A stretch of DNA of 64,000 nucleotides from Phalacrocorax aristotelis (taxonomy: Eukaryota; Chordata; Aves; Suliformes; Phalacrocoracidae): NCBI RefSeq assembly GCF_949628215.1, contig NC_134281.1, positions 43,048,512-43,112,511 of the forward strand, written 5' to 3'. Shown in pieces: positions 12,154 through 22,880 of the stretch. Each line of letters begins with the position of its first letter. Position 1 is the stretch's first letter. A model generated the notes under the pieces. It did not search any database. It was not told the DNA's origin and saw only the letters and a list, made by a program, of their open reading frames with translations. The position numbers were made by a program, and so were the translations under genes.

Positions 12154-12579
12154 GTGAGTAATGCTGTGTTTGCCAATGACTGCTTTCAGTTGTAGGCACA
12201 GAGAGAAACAGTTGGGTGTGGGGAAATGCTTTTCAAGCTGCAAGTGGCAGGATTTGGTTTGCAATTGGATGTGTGACATGGGAATAAGTCTCATTTAAAA
12301 CACTCTGAAAGTGGATTAGGTCACCAAAAGTGAAAGGCTGAAAGGCAAGACACCCTAATCCATCAGAAATTATGCCCCTGCGCATTGCAGTATTTCCTTA
12401 TCCCATAGACCAAGTGCCCTGCAGAGCCCTGCACCGCGGCAGCCAGGCTGGGGAAAAGGCATGGATATGTGGCTGTTTCACATTATCTTCCACTTTTCCC
12501 TCTGGAAATGCTCCCCATGCCTTTCTCCCCCTGCTTGGCAGCAGGTGTGCTAGGGAGAAATTTTAAATCTAAATGGAAT

Positions 12580-12880
12580 GGAGTTATCTGATTTACAGTA
12601 AGTAGATTTTTCATTTGAAATGGCAACAGAGTCCTGTGCATTACCTTGCATCAATATAATATACACACACAGACATATGCCATGCATTTATGCCTAAATA
12701 GAAAAATATTAATGCAATGCTGTTTATGTGTCTGCAAAGAGCTAATTCATGTACTACAGCCTGCTTATCAAAGGACACTCCTTAATTGCATGGTAGAATT
12801 TTTTAATTAGTGATTAAGTTGTAAGGCTGTGTTACAAGTCTCTCCACTGATTTATGTTCTCTTTAGCTACAGTATGAGTG
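12580..12880. promoter_or_regulatory. Candidate conserved non-coding element
   Basis: This AT-rich, repeat-poor block has a combined GATA/TCF-type TTATCAAAGG (12765-12774), a homeodomain core TAATTA (12804-12809) and further TAAT cores. Motif content is suggestive only; conservation cannot be tested here. Confidence 0.3.
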
Positions 12881-14929
12881 ACTTCTGCAGCAATTCCTGA
12901 TTTTAGTTTTCCGTCCTTTAAATACATGAGACCTCCAAATTTTGGGGTTTTTTTCCTTTTTTTTTAAAGAATAAACCCAGCTATACATCTGAGACTCTTT
13001 AACCAAGGAAAGCCAAAATGGTGTATGAAAACAATAGCTGCTTTCCCTTTGTTAGGGCCACTTTGGTTCTGTTTTCCCCTCTAAAAAATTTATCGGAACT
13101 GTTCACTCTCTATTATGGCCAGAGAAATAACTGGTGGATTTAGAAGTATCTCTGTAGCTTAATCACTGAAAGAGAAAGTAAGTGAATTGAAATAAAAAGA
13201 GAAAGTGAATATTAATTCATGTTTCTCCTTTGGGAGAAGGATTTAATGAATTTAAGAAGGAGGTTCTGCTCCTGCTTAGTGTTGAATTTGATGAAGTTGC
13301 CCACCTTATCACGGCTCAGTAGAGGAGGGACGACGTTTGATAAAACCATAACAAGAGAAATTCAAGAAGCAATCCCCTCACAAGGAGGGGAGTTATTGAT
13401 GCAGAGGATCACTATGCCTTCCGTTCTTTAGCTCTTTTTTTTGTCTTTCTGGTGTAAGTAGTCAGTGATGGAGGAGGAGAGAAGTTAGTACAGCAGTGTG
13501 GGGCCTTCAGGCCAAATGCATCATATATCTCAGACTTGAGGCATTTGCGGAGGCGTTTAGGATGCCAGCTGCATGTCTCCTTGTCCTCCTCCAGCAGGAG
13601 CAGCAGCAGGACCCCAGGTCTGACCAGTGGCTGCTCCCAGCTTCACCCTCACAGTCCCTGGTTTGTGACACCAAAACACCTCAGCCGCAGGACACGGTGA
13701 CAGCACGGCTGGCTCCAGGCAGGTTTGGCAAAAGGCAGCCCTGAGACCCAGGCTGACTTGCCCGGGGGTCTGCACACTGTGGTGCTCACTGTACCTTCAG
13801 CATCATAAACCTGCTACTCTGTGTTCCCCATTTCATAAAGTCAGAAAAAAACCCAAGAGCCTCATTTTCCCATGCTCCTTTCTTTTTCAAGGTGTAGTAA
13901 AAACTTCCCCCTCATGTCTTGCTCTGGCAGCCCAGTGGAACAATTATAACCTTGCACTGCAGTATCTTACCCAAACCTGTTAGGCGATAACTGGATACTG
14001 CTGGAGATGAGAAGGATGGGATCTGATTTAGCTAAGGGAGAAGGGTTTTACTAATGAAGTGTTGATGCCAAAATGTATTCCTGCACACAGCAGCAGAAAC
14101 AGAGCTGGTGCAGAGAAGGCAGCTGTTTGAAATACTGCATTATCCTGCATCCCTCCTGAAAACCTGCCTTCCCCTTGAAAATCCTTATCATCTGACACGG
14201 CCACACTGATGGGAAGATGTTATGACCATGATTGCTTCAAGTAGCCTTATTTTTCATCACCACTGACCTTTTCTGTTCTGCCCACCTTGCAGGACAGTGG
14301 CTTATGGGTGGTGCAGGGATGGTTTCTGTTTTTATTTATTCCTCTGTTAATACAGCACCGTCATACCATGGTTTCCCTTTGGCAGGAGGCACTGCATGGC
14401 AGGGCTCATGTTTACAACACATCATGGTGCAACAACCACCTCCAAAATTTCTATTCCTATTAGAGCCAGTCGCCTTCTCTTTGCAGCCTTCCTGTGCCAT
14501 CATATTTAACCTCCCAAAATTAGCAGTAACTGGAAGTTTTAAAACTTTGTAAGATGCAGTGGCTTCATTTAGGCAGCAAAGCTGTGTATTGAAATATGAA
14601 TTAGTAGCGTGTGTATCGGCAGGATAGACCATCTGCTGTGCTCGGCACCCGGCTTTGAAGCTGGTTGGCTGGCAGGACAGCATGTGTTTACAGAAAACCC
14701 TAACAGTTGTAAAGGAGCCATTTAGGTTTATCGTGTCAATTCCTGTACAACTGCATGAGGAGAGATTCCTTTCACAAAATCGCATAAAAAAGACAGATAG
14801 ACTAGTTTTGACCTCTCTCAAAACATTTGACAGTTGAGCTTGTTGCAAGGATAAAATATCTAGAACGGAAAAAAAAATCTTGTCATTTCCCCCTCTTAAG
14901 CATTAGACTCCTTGAACACAACATCCATT

Positions 14930-15230
14930 CATAGCTTAGTTCTTGCATTATAATTTAGCTGCCTTTTATTTTCCTTCTGAGATACAAACGCGGGAGCTGT
15001 ACATGATTTTCATACCATATTATGCGAGCCATTGTGAAAAAGCTGTCCAGAGTAATGGCTCCATTTCAACATAATGCATATGCCAAGATACAGAGATCAT
15101 TTATTTTTCTTAAAAATGAAATGAAGATGGGATTAAAAATGTTGTGTTTTGCCTATATGAGCAATATTCCCCGAATCAACCATTCCAAATATATTGCCTC
15201 TTCATAGCTTCTCTGTAATACAAATTGTCC
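14930..15230. promoter_or_regulatory. Candidate conserved non-coding element
   Basis: This AT-rich unique block includes ATGCATATGC (15074-15083), ten of twelve bases of the palindromic POU-dimer MORE site ATGCATATGCAT, among several octamer-like and TAAT cores. Confidence 0.3.
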
Positions 15231-16032
15231 AAGGGAAGTGTGTGGTAGCATGCCAAAGGGGAGGAATTATTAATAAACAACCTCTTTAGTGAACATGCTG
15301 AAGCCCTTGCTACTGTTTAACGGGCATCTATATTATACGTATAATTCATGTGCATATGGATGTAGAGTAAAAAGGGAATGTTCTTCTACGTAAAGCTGAG
15401 GCTGAGGCCAAGCACTCTGGTCGTGGTGGCCCATGCGTGACTCTGACTGGCTGTTGGACTGAGAAGAAGATAAATTAAGAAACAGCCAGATTTGACACAT
15501 CTCTGAGATAACTCATTCCAATGTGCAAAAGAAAAAAAAAGTGTCTTAATATATAGGTCTTAAGACTTCAATCAATTCTTTAAAAAAATGCATGTTCCTT
15601 TTGATGGAAGAACCCATGAAAATGAAAGCTGGCAAGATGAGAGATGGCAGGCTGGGGGAGAAAGCTTGCTCTTGCAATCATACACTGGCCAGCCACCTGT
15701 GTTATTAAGGCCCCACGTATGGGTGCTTTAGGACTGGTGACACACAGGGGATCATAAGCTGCATAAAAAATGAGTGTAATTGATATCCTAAGTAGGAACA
15801 TAGTATGTTGGTAGAGGGCCCTATGGCTTATATGAGGTAGTCAGGCTTGGGTAAGGACAAGAGACTGGTGGAATGAAGAGAAAATTACCCTTATATAGCC
15901 CAGGTGTTGTGCTCATTAAAATCCTCTATCTAGGTCATGCCTTGAGTGCTTAGATATGAAATACAGATAAGAAGTTGCTTTTTAGTATCATAGAGGTTTA
16001 GGTAACTTTTGCTTACAGTCCTGTGTATCTAC

Positions 16033-16088
16033 ATGTACTTATATGTATATGTATGTGTGTGTGTATGCATATGTGTGTAGATATATAC
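16033..16088. repeat. TG/TA-rich microsatellite
   Basis: Alternating pyrimidine-purine tract of interrupted (TATG)n and (TG)n units. Confidence 0.8.
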
Positions 16089-16562
16089 CATAGTTCAAAT
16101 TTCCTTTAACCTGACCAACAGCTGCCCATGCTGGTGAGAGTCAGGGATTCGGTGCTTAGTCATGGAGGAGCAGAACAGGGTGAATCAGGACTGTCAGACA
16201 GGCCGCAGATTAATAGAAAAACATAAGCACAGGCTCTCCCCTGGGATTGCATTTCCCATTTAGGGAACCAAAGAGTGGAGGATGTCTCCAGCTGAGTTGC
16301 ACAGGGTCACTGCAGAGTGCCCAGGACCTGATTTGGGGAGCAGTGCATCACCTGCCACACCCTGCAGTGACCTTAGGATGCTGTGGGCAGTCCTGGCCCC
16401 CTTTAAAAGCAGCTTGTTAATGCCCTGGAAAGTTACCTGGAAGAGAGGTTGGTGACCCAGCTGTTGGGTCCGCCTCTCTGCCTTTGGGTCCCCACCTTGG
16501 CTGTTTTCATTAAGACATCTGCAGGGCAGACCACAGCAACCTTGTTTCAGAAGAAATGGAAA

Positions 16563-16583
16563 GGCCTACTGTTTCAGTAGGCC
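16563..16583. repeat. Perfect 9-bp hairpin with 3-base loop
   Basis: GGCCTACTG and CAGTAGGCC flank a TTT loop. A third partial copy, CCTACT, follows at 16591. I see no transposon, tRNA or terminator context. Confidence 0.7.
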
Positions 16584-17487
16584 CTGGAAGCCTACTAAAA
16601 AAGAGCCTTTTTGGGGAGGTAAGTAACTGATCAGTTTGCACAAGATGCCGTGATGCATCGGCTGTAACCAAGCCTAAGACTGACCATCCTATTTTACATT
16701 TGCAAATGTTACAGTCCGAAATTTCATTTTCATATTTAATGTGTGTGTCTCCAGCTTCTTGTTCTGATTTTGTTCTTGATTTGGTTTGTAATCCAAGGTA
16801 ACACAGGGCTGCTTTACTCATGGACTAGAAACACAGTGACTTTGGGTGTTGCGTTTTTAGTCTTGGGTTTTGCCTTTAGTCTTTTTTCTTTTATTATTAT
16901 TATTATCGTCACTTTTTTGGGGGGTATTCTTCTAATCTGCTTATTTCTGTTAGGTGGTAGAACTTGGTTTAAAGAAAAGCATGACAATGGTTATGATAGC
17001 GGCATTTTTCAGTCTTTTTCTGAGCGTCCCTTATGAACACCTAGGGAAGCGATTGGTGCACTTCCCTGCAAGGAACAGAGCAGTGCAGACACGCCACATC
17101 ATCTTTCTGCCTTTTTTCAGGCTGTGTGCTGTGCCCTCCTGGGTCAAAGTGAAAATGGGAGAGGATCGCAATCCAAAGTGTGTGGAAATGACTCACTGGA
17201 TTATTTTCTACGCTTCAAATATAACCCTTGCATTCTTGCCAATATATCGATACAGTCAGGCTCTCCCTCCTGCAGGAAGCCTCTGTATTTATATTTATAT
17301 ATACTACATAATGCTTCAGTCAATATGTTTACCTTTTTTTAAAATATTTTATTTCTTTCACATTTTTTATCCCAAACAGGCACTGAAAGACCAAAACTGC
17401 AACCAATCCGATGCAATCCCTGTAAACACACTGTACCAGGGGTTCAACTAGCGACATCTTTGGTAACCATGATCCTTCCCATTTCAG

Positions 17488-17576
17488 GACTTAATGAAAC
17501 TGGTCAGAATGGCCCTGGAGTACTGGGCAGCCCATGACTTGTCTGACTTTGAGGAAGGAAGAGCAGCTCAGCTGAG
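17488..17576 (+). other. Exon-like module B (89 nt), unidentified
   Basis: The acceptor CCTTCCCATTTCAG ends at 17487 and the donor GAG|GTATGT starts at 17577. In one frame the 89 bases read DLMKLVRMALEYWAAHDL and continue without a stop for 29 codons. The composition (amphipathic, charged) looks more protein-like than its neighbours. I do not recognise it, and I find no linked exons in a compatible phase with confidence. Confidence 0.3.
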
Positions 17577-19139
17577 GTATGTCCTTACACAGGGAGAGGG
17601 CAAACAGGTGGCAAAAGCAATGCAAACAGCGTTGGGAAGGAAAATATCTTTGCTCCTCTCCCTTGTATACTGATGGTGTTCTGCAAAGCCCAGCGCAGCT
17701 CCAAAGTGCGTGTCCTGCTCTCTATTTCAGGAGGGGACAAGGGAATGGGCTCAGGTCTGGGGGGACTGAGTTGAGGCCATTGTTACTGAGGAAAAGGCAA
17801 ACACAGAGCTCACAGTAAGGAAATGAGGTTGATACCCCAATGGAAAACTTCATCATCAAAGCACCTTGTCTCAGGGATCACTTTATTCTCAGAAAGTGGG
17901 ACATAAATACAGAGTTAACTGTGACCAGAACCCATAGCAATAACCTGTTTATGGGAAAACTCTAGTCCTAGTCTAGAGGAGCTGTAATCTTACCCCGCCA
18001 TCTAAAATTTGTTGCTTTATTAAGATTACATTCTCGGCCAAAGAAAAAAAAAGTTAGTTAGTTTGATATGTTTATCGCCCTTTGTCAGGATGGAAATTTT
18101 TTTTCTGCTGTGAAAATAGGTGTTCCTGCTTATATGGCTGTATATTTATCCTTTCTTTTAGCTTTTTCATTACTGTTCCCTTTAATCATTTAATGAGGAG
18201 CATTCAGGTTCCTGATGATTTAAAATCACGACTCGCAGAGACACTGACAATATCTTTGCTGGAGTAACATTGATCCTCTAACTTTAAGACTTTAAATTCA
18301 AACCACATGTTTTTGCCACTAACTCTGGAAACAACCCCTGGAGTTGTGTGACTGTCACTAGAATATAAACCATAGCTATTCTGCAAACAAAAGCCGCAGT
18401 ATTTAAATTGCGGTTACGGTCAGAAAAGTGACTATTTTAATCATTGCTCTGGTTTACTCGGGAGATCTGCTCCCTCTGCACATTCCAAATATCTCTGCAG
18501 ATTTTTATAGACTGAAAGGAGATTTTACTGCTTTCCACTCCTCTTAGCCCTGCAGAGGCCAGCCAACGCAGGGCGAGTGAGCCAGATTTGTTCCAGACTC
18601 ACACATCAGCAGGAGTGTGAGCTGAATTCCCGCGGCAGGACCTGTCGAACGGATGATGTGCCCGCCAGGACGAGCAGCCACGCTTTCATACCCCCTGAGA
18701 GCTCATGGGTTGCAGGACAGTTGGGGGCGAGGTGGGGGGAATAGAAAACCAAAACCACAGCGTTTTTTCTATAAACTGGATTGTTTTGAAAAGAACAAAA
18801 AAAAGTCCCTGAAAGGCCTCTCAGGCTGCAGGGGTCTTTTTGAGTGTGGCTACCTGGGTGCCACCCCACTCCAGTAACGAGGGCTCCAAGCAAAGGAAAA
18901 TAATATTTTTTTTAAAAATGGCATTAGATGCAGAACTGGGAAATTGAAAATAAGAGGATGCAAAAGTCTCAAAGGGGGTTTCTTGTCCTGCTGAGTTTGA
19001 GGAGATAATTCAGTTCCTTTAACACCTCCCTTACATGGACACTTTCATACAGCCTTCTGGGTGCCAAGCTTCAGCCTCCTTGGACTCCTATAAACCAAAT
19101 CACTGCTTCCCCCTTGCCTCTGAAGCCCCTTTTTAGTGC

Positions 19140-19460
19140 GTTTGTTACATCAGGAACCAAATCCCATTTAGAAGGTGGCTGCTTTAACTCACTATCTGCA
19201 TTTATGAAATGTAATTTTCTTTTTTCTGCAAAAATCTCCTATTACAGTATTGGGCATGTTCCCCTGATATATGTGTATTAAAAATAATGTTGGTAGGAGA
19301 AGACCTAATTCATTTTAGATGGTTTTATTAGGCGTCTCTTAACAAATCCCAGAGTATGTAAATGAAATATAACTATACGTACATATTCATCAGTCTGTTC
19401 TTGGAATTAAATATGAGCGCTGTGACATTTGGTTTTCAGGAATGACTAATTAACATGTGT
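19140..19460. promoter_or_regulatory. Candidate conserved non-coding element
   Basis: This unique AT-rich block has several homeodomain cores (CTAATTCATTTTAG, GACTAATTAACATG) and an octamer-like ATGTAAAT. Support is from motif style only. Confidence 0.3.
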
Positions 19461-21329
19461 GCAGGATGTTCTCATCTTCCTGCTTTGGAGTCCGGGAGTC
19501 AGGGAAAAGCAGACAAAACATATTTCCACTCTTTCTATCATAGTTTGCAAAGCAGAAAGCCTTTCACAACAGCCAAGAACTTCTCAGGCTTTTTTGTACC
19601 TGTTGGGTGCTGACACGGGGCCCCTTCTTGAGCATTTGGTGTTGTTAAATGTCATCTCAGCTGCACTGGGGCCAGGATCACATTAAAAAAAAAAAAGTTT
19701 AGCGTCTGGCCTGGTTTTTAATAATTGCACCAACAAGTTGCAGAGCATGGTAAGGAGCAGGACAACTTCTGGTGTACAGCCACTGTTGCTGGTGATTTAC
19801 CTCCACAACGAGATGCTGTAAAACTGGGCTGAGCCCTAAGATGCTCCCCATCCCCACAGTCTTGGAGACGCTCTCTAGAAAAACCTGGGCTGGATCCTGC
19901 AGGGATGTTTGGGGTTCGGCTGCCTCAACGTCATGCTTGGGAACACTGCGCTTAACTGCACTGCTGGTGGAAACACAGAGAAAAACCCACTTTTGTTTTC
20001 AGCAGGGCTGGTTCGAGTCGCTTTTGTGTGAGAGCAACATGTGTGCATGGAGTGCACTTTTTGCAGCAGAAAAAAATAATTTAAAAAAAACCCCACCATA
20101 ATTTCTTTCCAAGGGCGTTGGGGGAGGGTGGGCACACCACGCTGCCCCGTCTGAGTGCCCTGGAGAAGTTGACCAGAACAAATCTCAGCAGGAACACACA
20201 AACCTCTATTATACATTTTAAAAAGCTCCCCATTGAATGCAACTGGGCAGATGGGAAGGGCCCTTTTATTTCCTTTTTCTTTCTCCGCCTGAGTTCATTC
20301 TCTCCCTTTGGGGGAGCCAGGTTCAAAGACACGCCAAATGCATCAAAACCTTCCCAATAAAGTCCCTTTCACCTCCCAGCAGAGCAGGGCCGGGCCAGGA
20401 GTGTGCTGGGAGCGCTGGGTCTGCTGGTGACTTTCAGGACTGTGTGTGGCAAATCATGTGCAGGGCTCCCAAAACAATACCCTGAATCGGACATCTAATT
20501 CCCTGGAAATTAAACCCCTCAGCTGGTCAGGGAAAACAGGAGCCAAAGAGATTAAATAGTGCAGCAGCGAGAATCTTTGGGGGCTGATGGGGGGCTGGTT
20601 CTTGTGGGTTTGGATTTGTTGGGGTTTTTTTTTGTAGCAGAGGGGTAGCAAAGTACCTGTTTAGTATTGCTTTTGTCCCCATTTTAATTTGAACCATGCA
20701 TCCCCTCTTCCCCTCTCAGTATTCCCAGATCCTCACTGCCATGGGGGAAAAACTACTTGTCCCAGCTCTGTGCTAATCACCCAGCAGGTGAGCTTGGTCC
20801 TGGCAAGCACAGCCTCATCTTGGGATGCCGAATTAATTTCTGTGGCTGTGGGGCAAGTGAAGGGGAATGCCAGGGGTGCAAACCCCATCCCCACAGCCCC
20901 AGGCATCCCACTCAGGTCCTGGCTAGTGCCCACAGCTCGCAGCATCTTCCAGGCACTGCACCAGCTGCCGCAGCCTTTGCTCCATCCCAGGTTATTTACC
21001 CTGCTGCAAACTCGGCTGGGGCTAAAGCCACTTGTGTGTCAGGAAAGCCAGAGACACGGCTGAGACATTCCCGCTGATTTTTTGCTGGTGGTTTATTGAA
21101 TTTGAGAAGGTCCAGCCATGGATGCTCTGTTGCAGTGCAGTGAGTGGCTGGATGCTGGATAAAAGCACAGTTTCTGCTCCTTAGGAAGCGATCTTTCCCT
21201 GCAGGGCTGCTTTTAAACTGCTACAGGTCAAAACTTAGTGGGCCTAGCAGTGGCAAATTCTTTTTCCCTTAAAAAAAGAAAAGCAGTTTCCTATGTATTT
21301 TTACTGACAAAACCTGAAGCTTCCTTTAT

Positions 21330-21560
21330 ATGCTTTATTTTCATTCTCCTCTGAAACGATCGTTAGACAAAAGCAGTTTTGCTGCTGGTTAATCAAGAGA
21401 GTGATGTGGCCCTGCATTTTAATCCTAAACCAATTAGCAGGATTTGACATCATGCCATTAGACTGCTTGAAACAAAAATCAAGGACAGCGTAATGCAGCT
21501 AGAAAAGAACAATAACCATCAGTGCTGCCCTGTCAAAGGGGAAGGAAGAAATTTGGCTGC
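21330..21560. promoter_or_regulatory. Candidate conserved non-coding element
   Basis: This unique block has GGTTAATCAAG, ACCAATTAGC and TGACATCA motifs and no simple repeats, resembling vertebrate developmental enhancers in style. Confidence 0.3.
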
Positions 21561-21984
21561 GTGTGTAATTTCCAAGCAATCCCCCTTCCCTCAAACCTGA
21601 GCATTCAAATGAGGGAGCTAAATAATAATGAGAGGGGAAAATGTTGAATGTCTAATCACATTGCCCTAAACTGCGCCCGTTGTAAAAGCAGAAATCGCTA
21701 TTCTTGCTCCTGAGATGACACAAATTAGTTGCGTTTTTAAATCCTGAGTTCTGTTTTATGATTTCTTTAGTGGGTGTTTCGTGCTTTGCTTTGCAAGGCA
21801 GGTTGCACGCACACTGGGAGCAGCAGCATCTCCGATGCAAATGTACAGTGAGGGACCCTGATGCGAACATGCTGGCATCCCTAAGAAACAAATTCCTGGG
21901 CGTGTAAACGTTTGCTTTATCCAAACCACCTTAAGATAATTAATGAATGAAGCACCTTTTAGCAACTGTACTTTTTGCTGGCAG

Positions 21985-22225
21985 AAATGCACCTTACGGC
22001 TGATCCCGCAGCGGCGGTGCAGCCCGAGCCGGTGGCAGGGGCTAGAGACAGGCTGGCACACGTTAGCCTGGCCACGGCTGCTGCCTGCAGGCAGAAATAA
22101 TCCTGGCAAGGATGTGTGGTGAGAACAAAAATGCAGGCATGCCCCGGGGTGCAGTATTTGAGGGATGAATGCCTAAAGCACATCGGGGACTCCGCGCCTT
22201 GCTGCGCTCTCGACGCTGGCAGCAG
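21985..22225. promoter_or_regulatory. Small CpG-rich cluster
   Basis: CpGs are locally frequent (GCAGCGGCGGTGCAGCCCGA and CTCGACGCTGGC regions) in CpG-poor surroundings. It is shorter than a classical island. It may be a minor promoter or a GC-rich regulatory element. Confidence 0.3.
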
Positions 22226-22269
22226 AGAGCCGGAGCAGGAGTGAAACCCAGTGTCTCGTAAAGCAGCAT

Positions 22270-22520
22270 ATGGATAGACCGCAAATGGATGGGGTTTTAT
22301 GTCCTGTGCAATATTTTCATTGATATTTATTTTGATTTAATTTGGCTAATGTGCAGGAAAAATGGAAACGCATCGTGTTCCTCAACATCTGATGAGGAGC
22401 CGCATGCTTTTTAAAATTAGTATTCCCACATAGGCAGCGATCTTTAAGGTCTGCCCGGCAACTGTGCTGGAAAGCCATGAGTCACTCCATGTAAATCATG
22501 GGATGACCCTCGGAGCAGCA
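22270..22520. promoter_or_regulatory. Candidate conserved non-coding element
   Basis: It adjoins the CpG cluster. TAAT/ATTA cores (GATTTAATTTGGCTAATG) and ATGTAAATCATGG lie in repeat-free sequence. Confidence 0.28.
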
Positions 22521-22769
22521 GGGTTTTTTAAAAATGTTGAATTGTTTCTGTTAGCATTGCTGTTTCTAGTTTTTCTGCTTCAGACTTTGTCCATAACTTA
22601 ATTTTCCTTTCATTAAAAGTGGAGTTTCCCACTTCAAAGAGAGGGAATTAAAAAAAATATATCATGAGATTCATGATAAAATAGTGAAAGATGGCAATGG
22701 TCCTTATCCCTGCTTTGAGAGGAGAGATGCTGAAGTGGAGCCAGGGAGGACAGGAGCAATGGTCACTAG

Positions 22770-22880
22770 CTGTAGCATGAGGTTGGAGACTGGGGTGCAA
22801 ATCTCTGCCAAAGACTTCCAGGGCAAGTGATAGATATCTTTCTCTCTCATAGATGCCATCTGCAATATGGGATTAAAAAA
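22770..22880 (+). mobile_element. MIR-like tRNA-SINE fragment
   Basis: GAGGTTGGAGACTGGGGTGC, AAATCTCTGCC, GGGCAAGTGAT and ATCTGCAATATGGGATTAA follow the order of the MIR consensus (GGTTCAAATCC, GGGCAAGT, ATCTGTAAAATGGGGATAA). Confidence 0.55.

Larger units (their letters stand above)
12154..17487. other. Non-coding stretch, no gene recognised
   Basis: It includes two CNE-like AT-rich blocks (12580-12880, 14930-15230), a perfect hairpin at 16563-16583, a TG/TA microsatellite and a (TTA)5 tract at 16891-16906. The 170-codon minus-strand frame at 14336-14848 shows no homology. Confidence 0.65.
17577..22769. other. Non-coding stretch, no gene recognised
   Basis: It contains a 9-bp-arm inverted repeat (GTAATCTTA 17984-17992 / TAAGATTAC 18021-18029), CNE-like blocks (19140-19460, 21330-21560, 22270-22520) and a small CpG cluster (21985-22225). 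Its many short open frames show no homology. Confidence 0.65.

Noticed and set aside
14336..14848. 170-codon minus-strand open frame
   Set aside because: Cysteine-rich but without a known motif pattern; part of the region looks like ordinary non-coding DNA.
20720..20788. Exon-like piece after a strong CCCCTCTCAG acceptor and before GTGAGC
   Set aside because: More than one frame is open over its short length and no homology is seen, so it does not stand out from chance.
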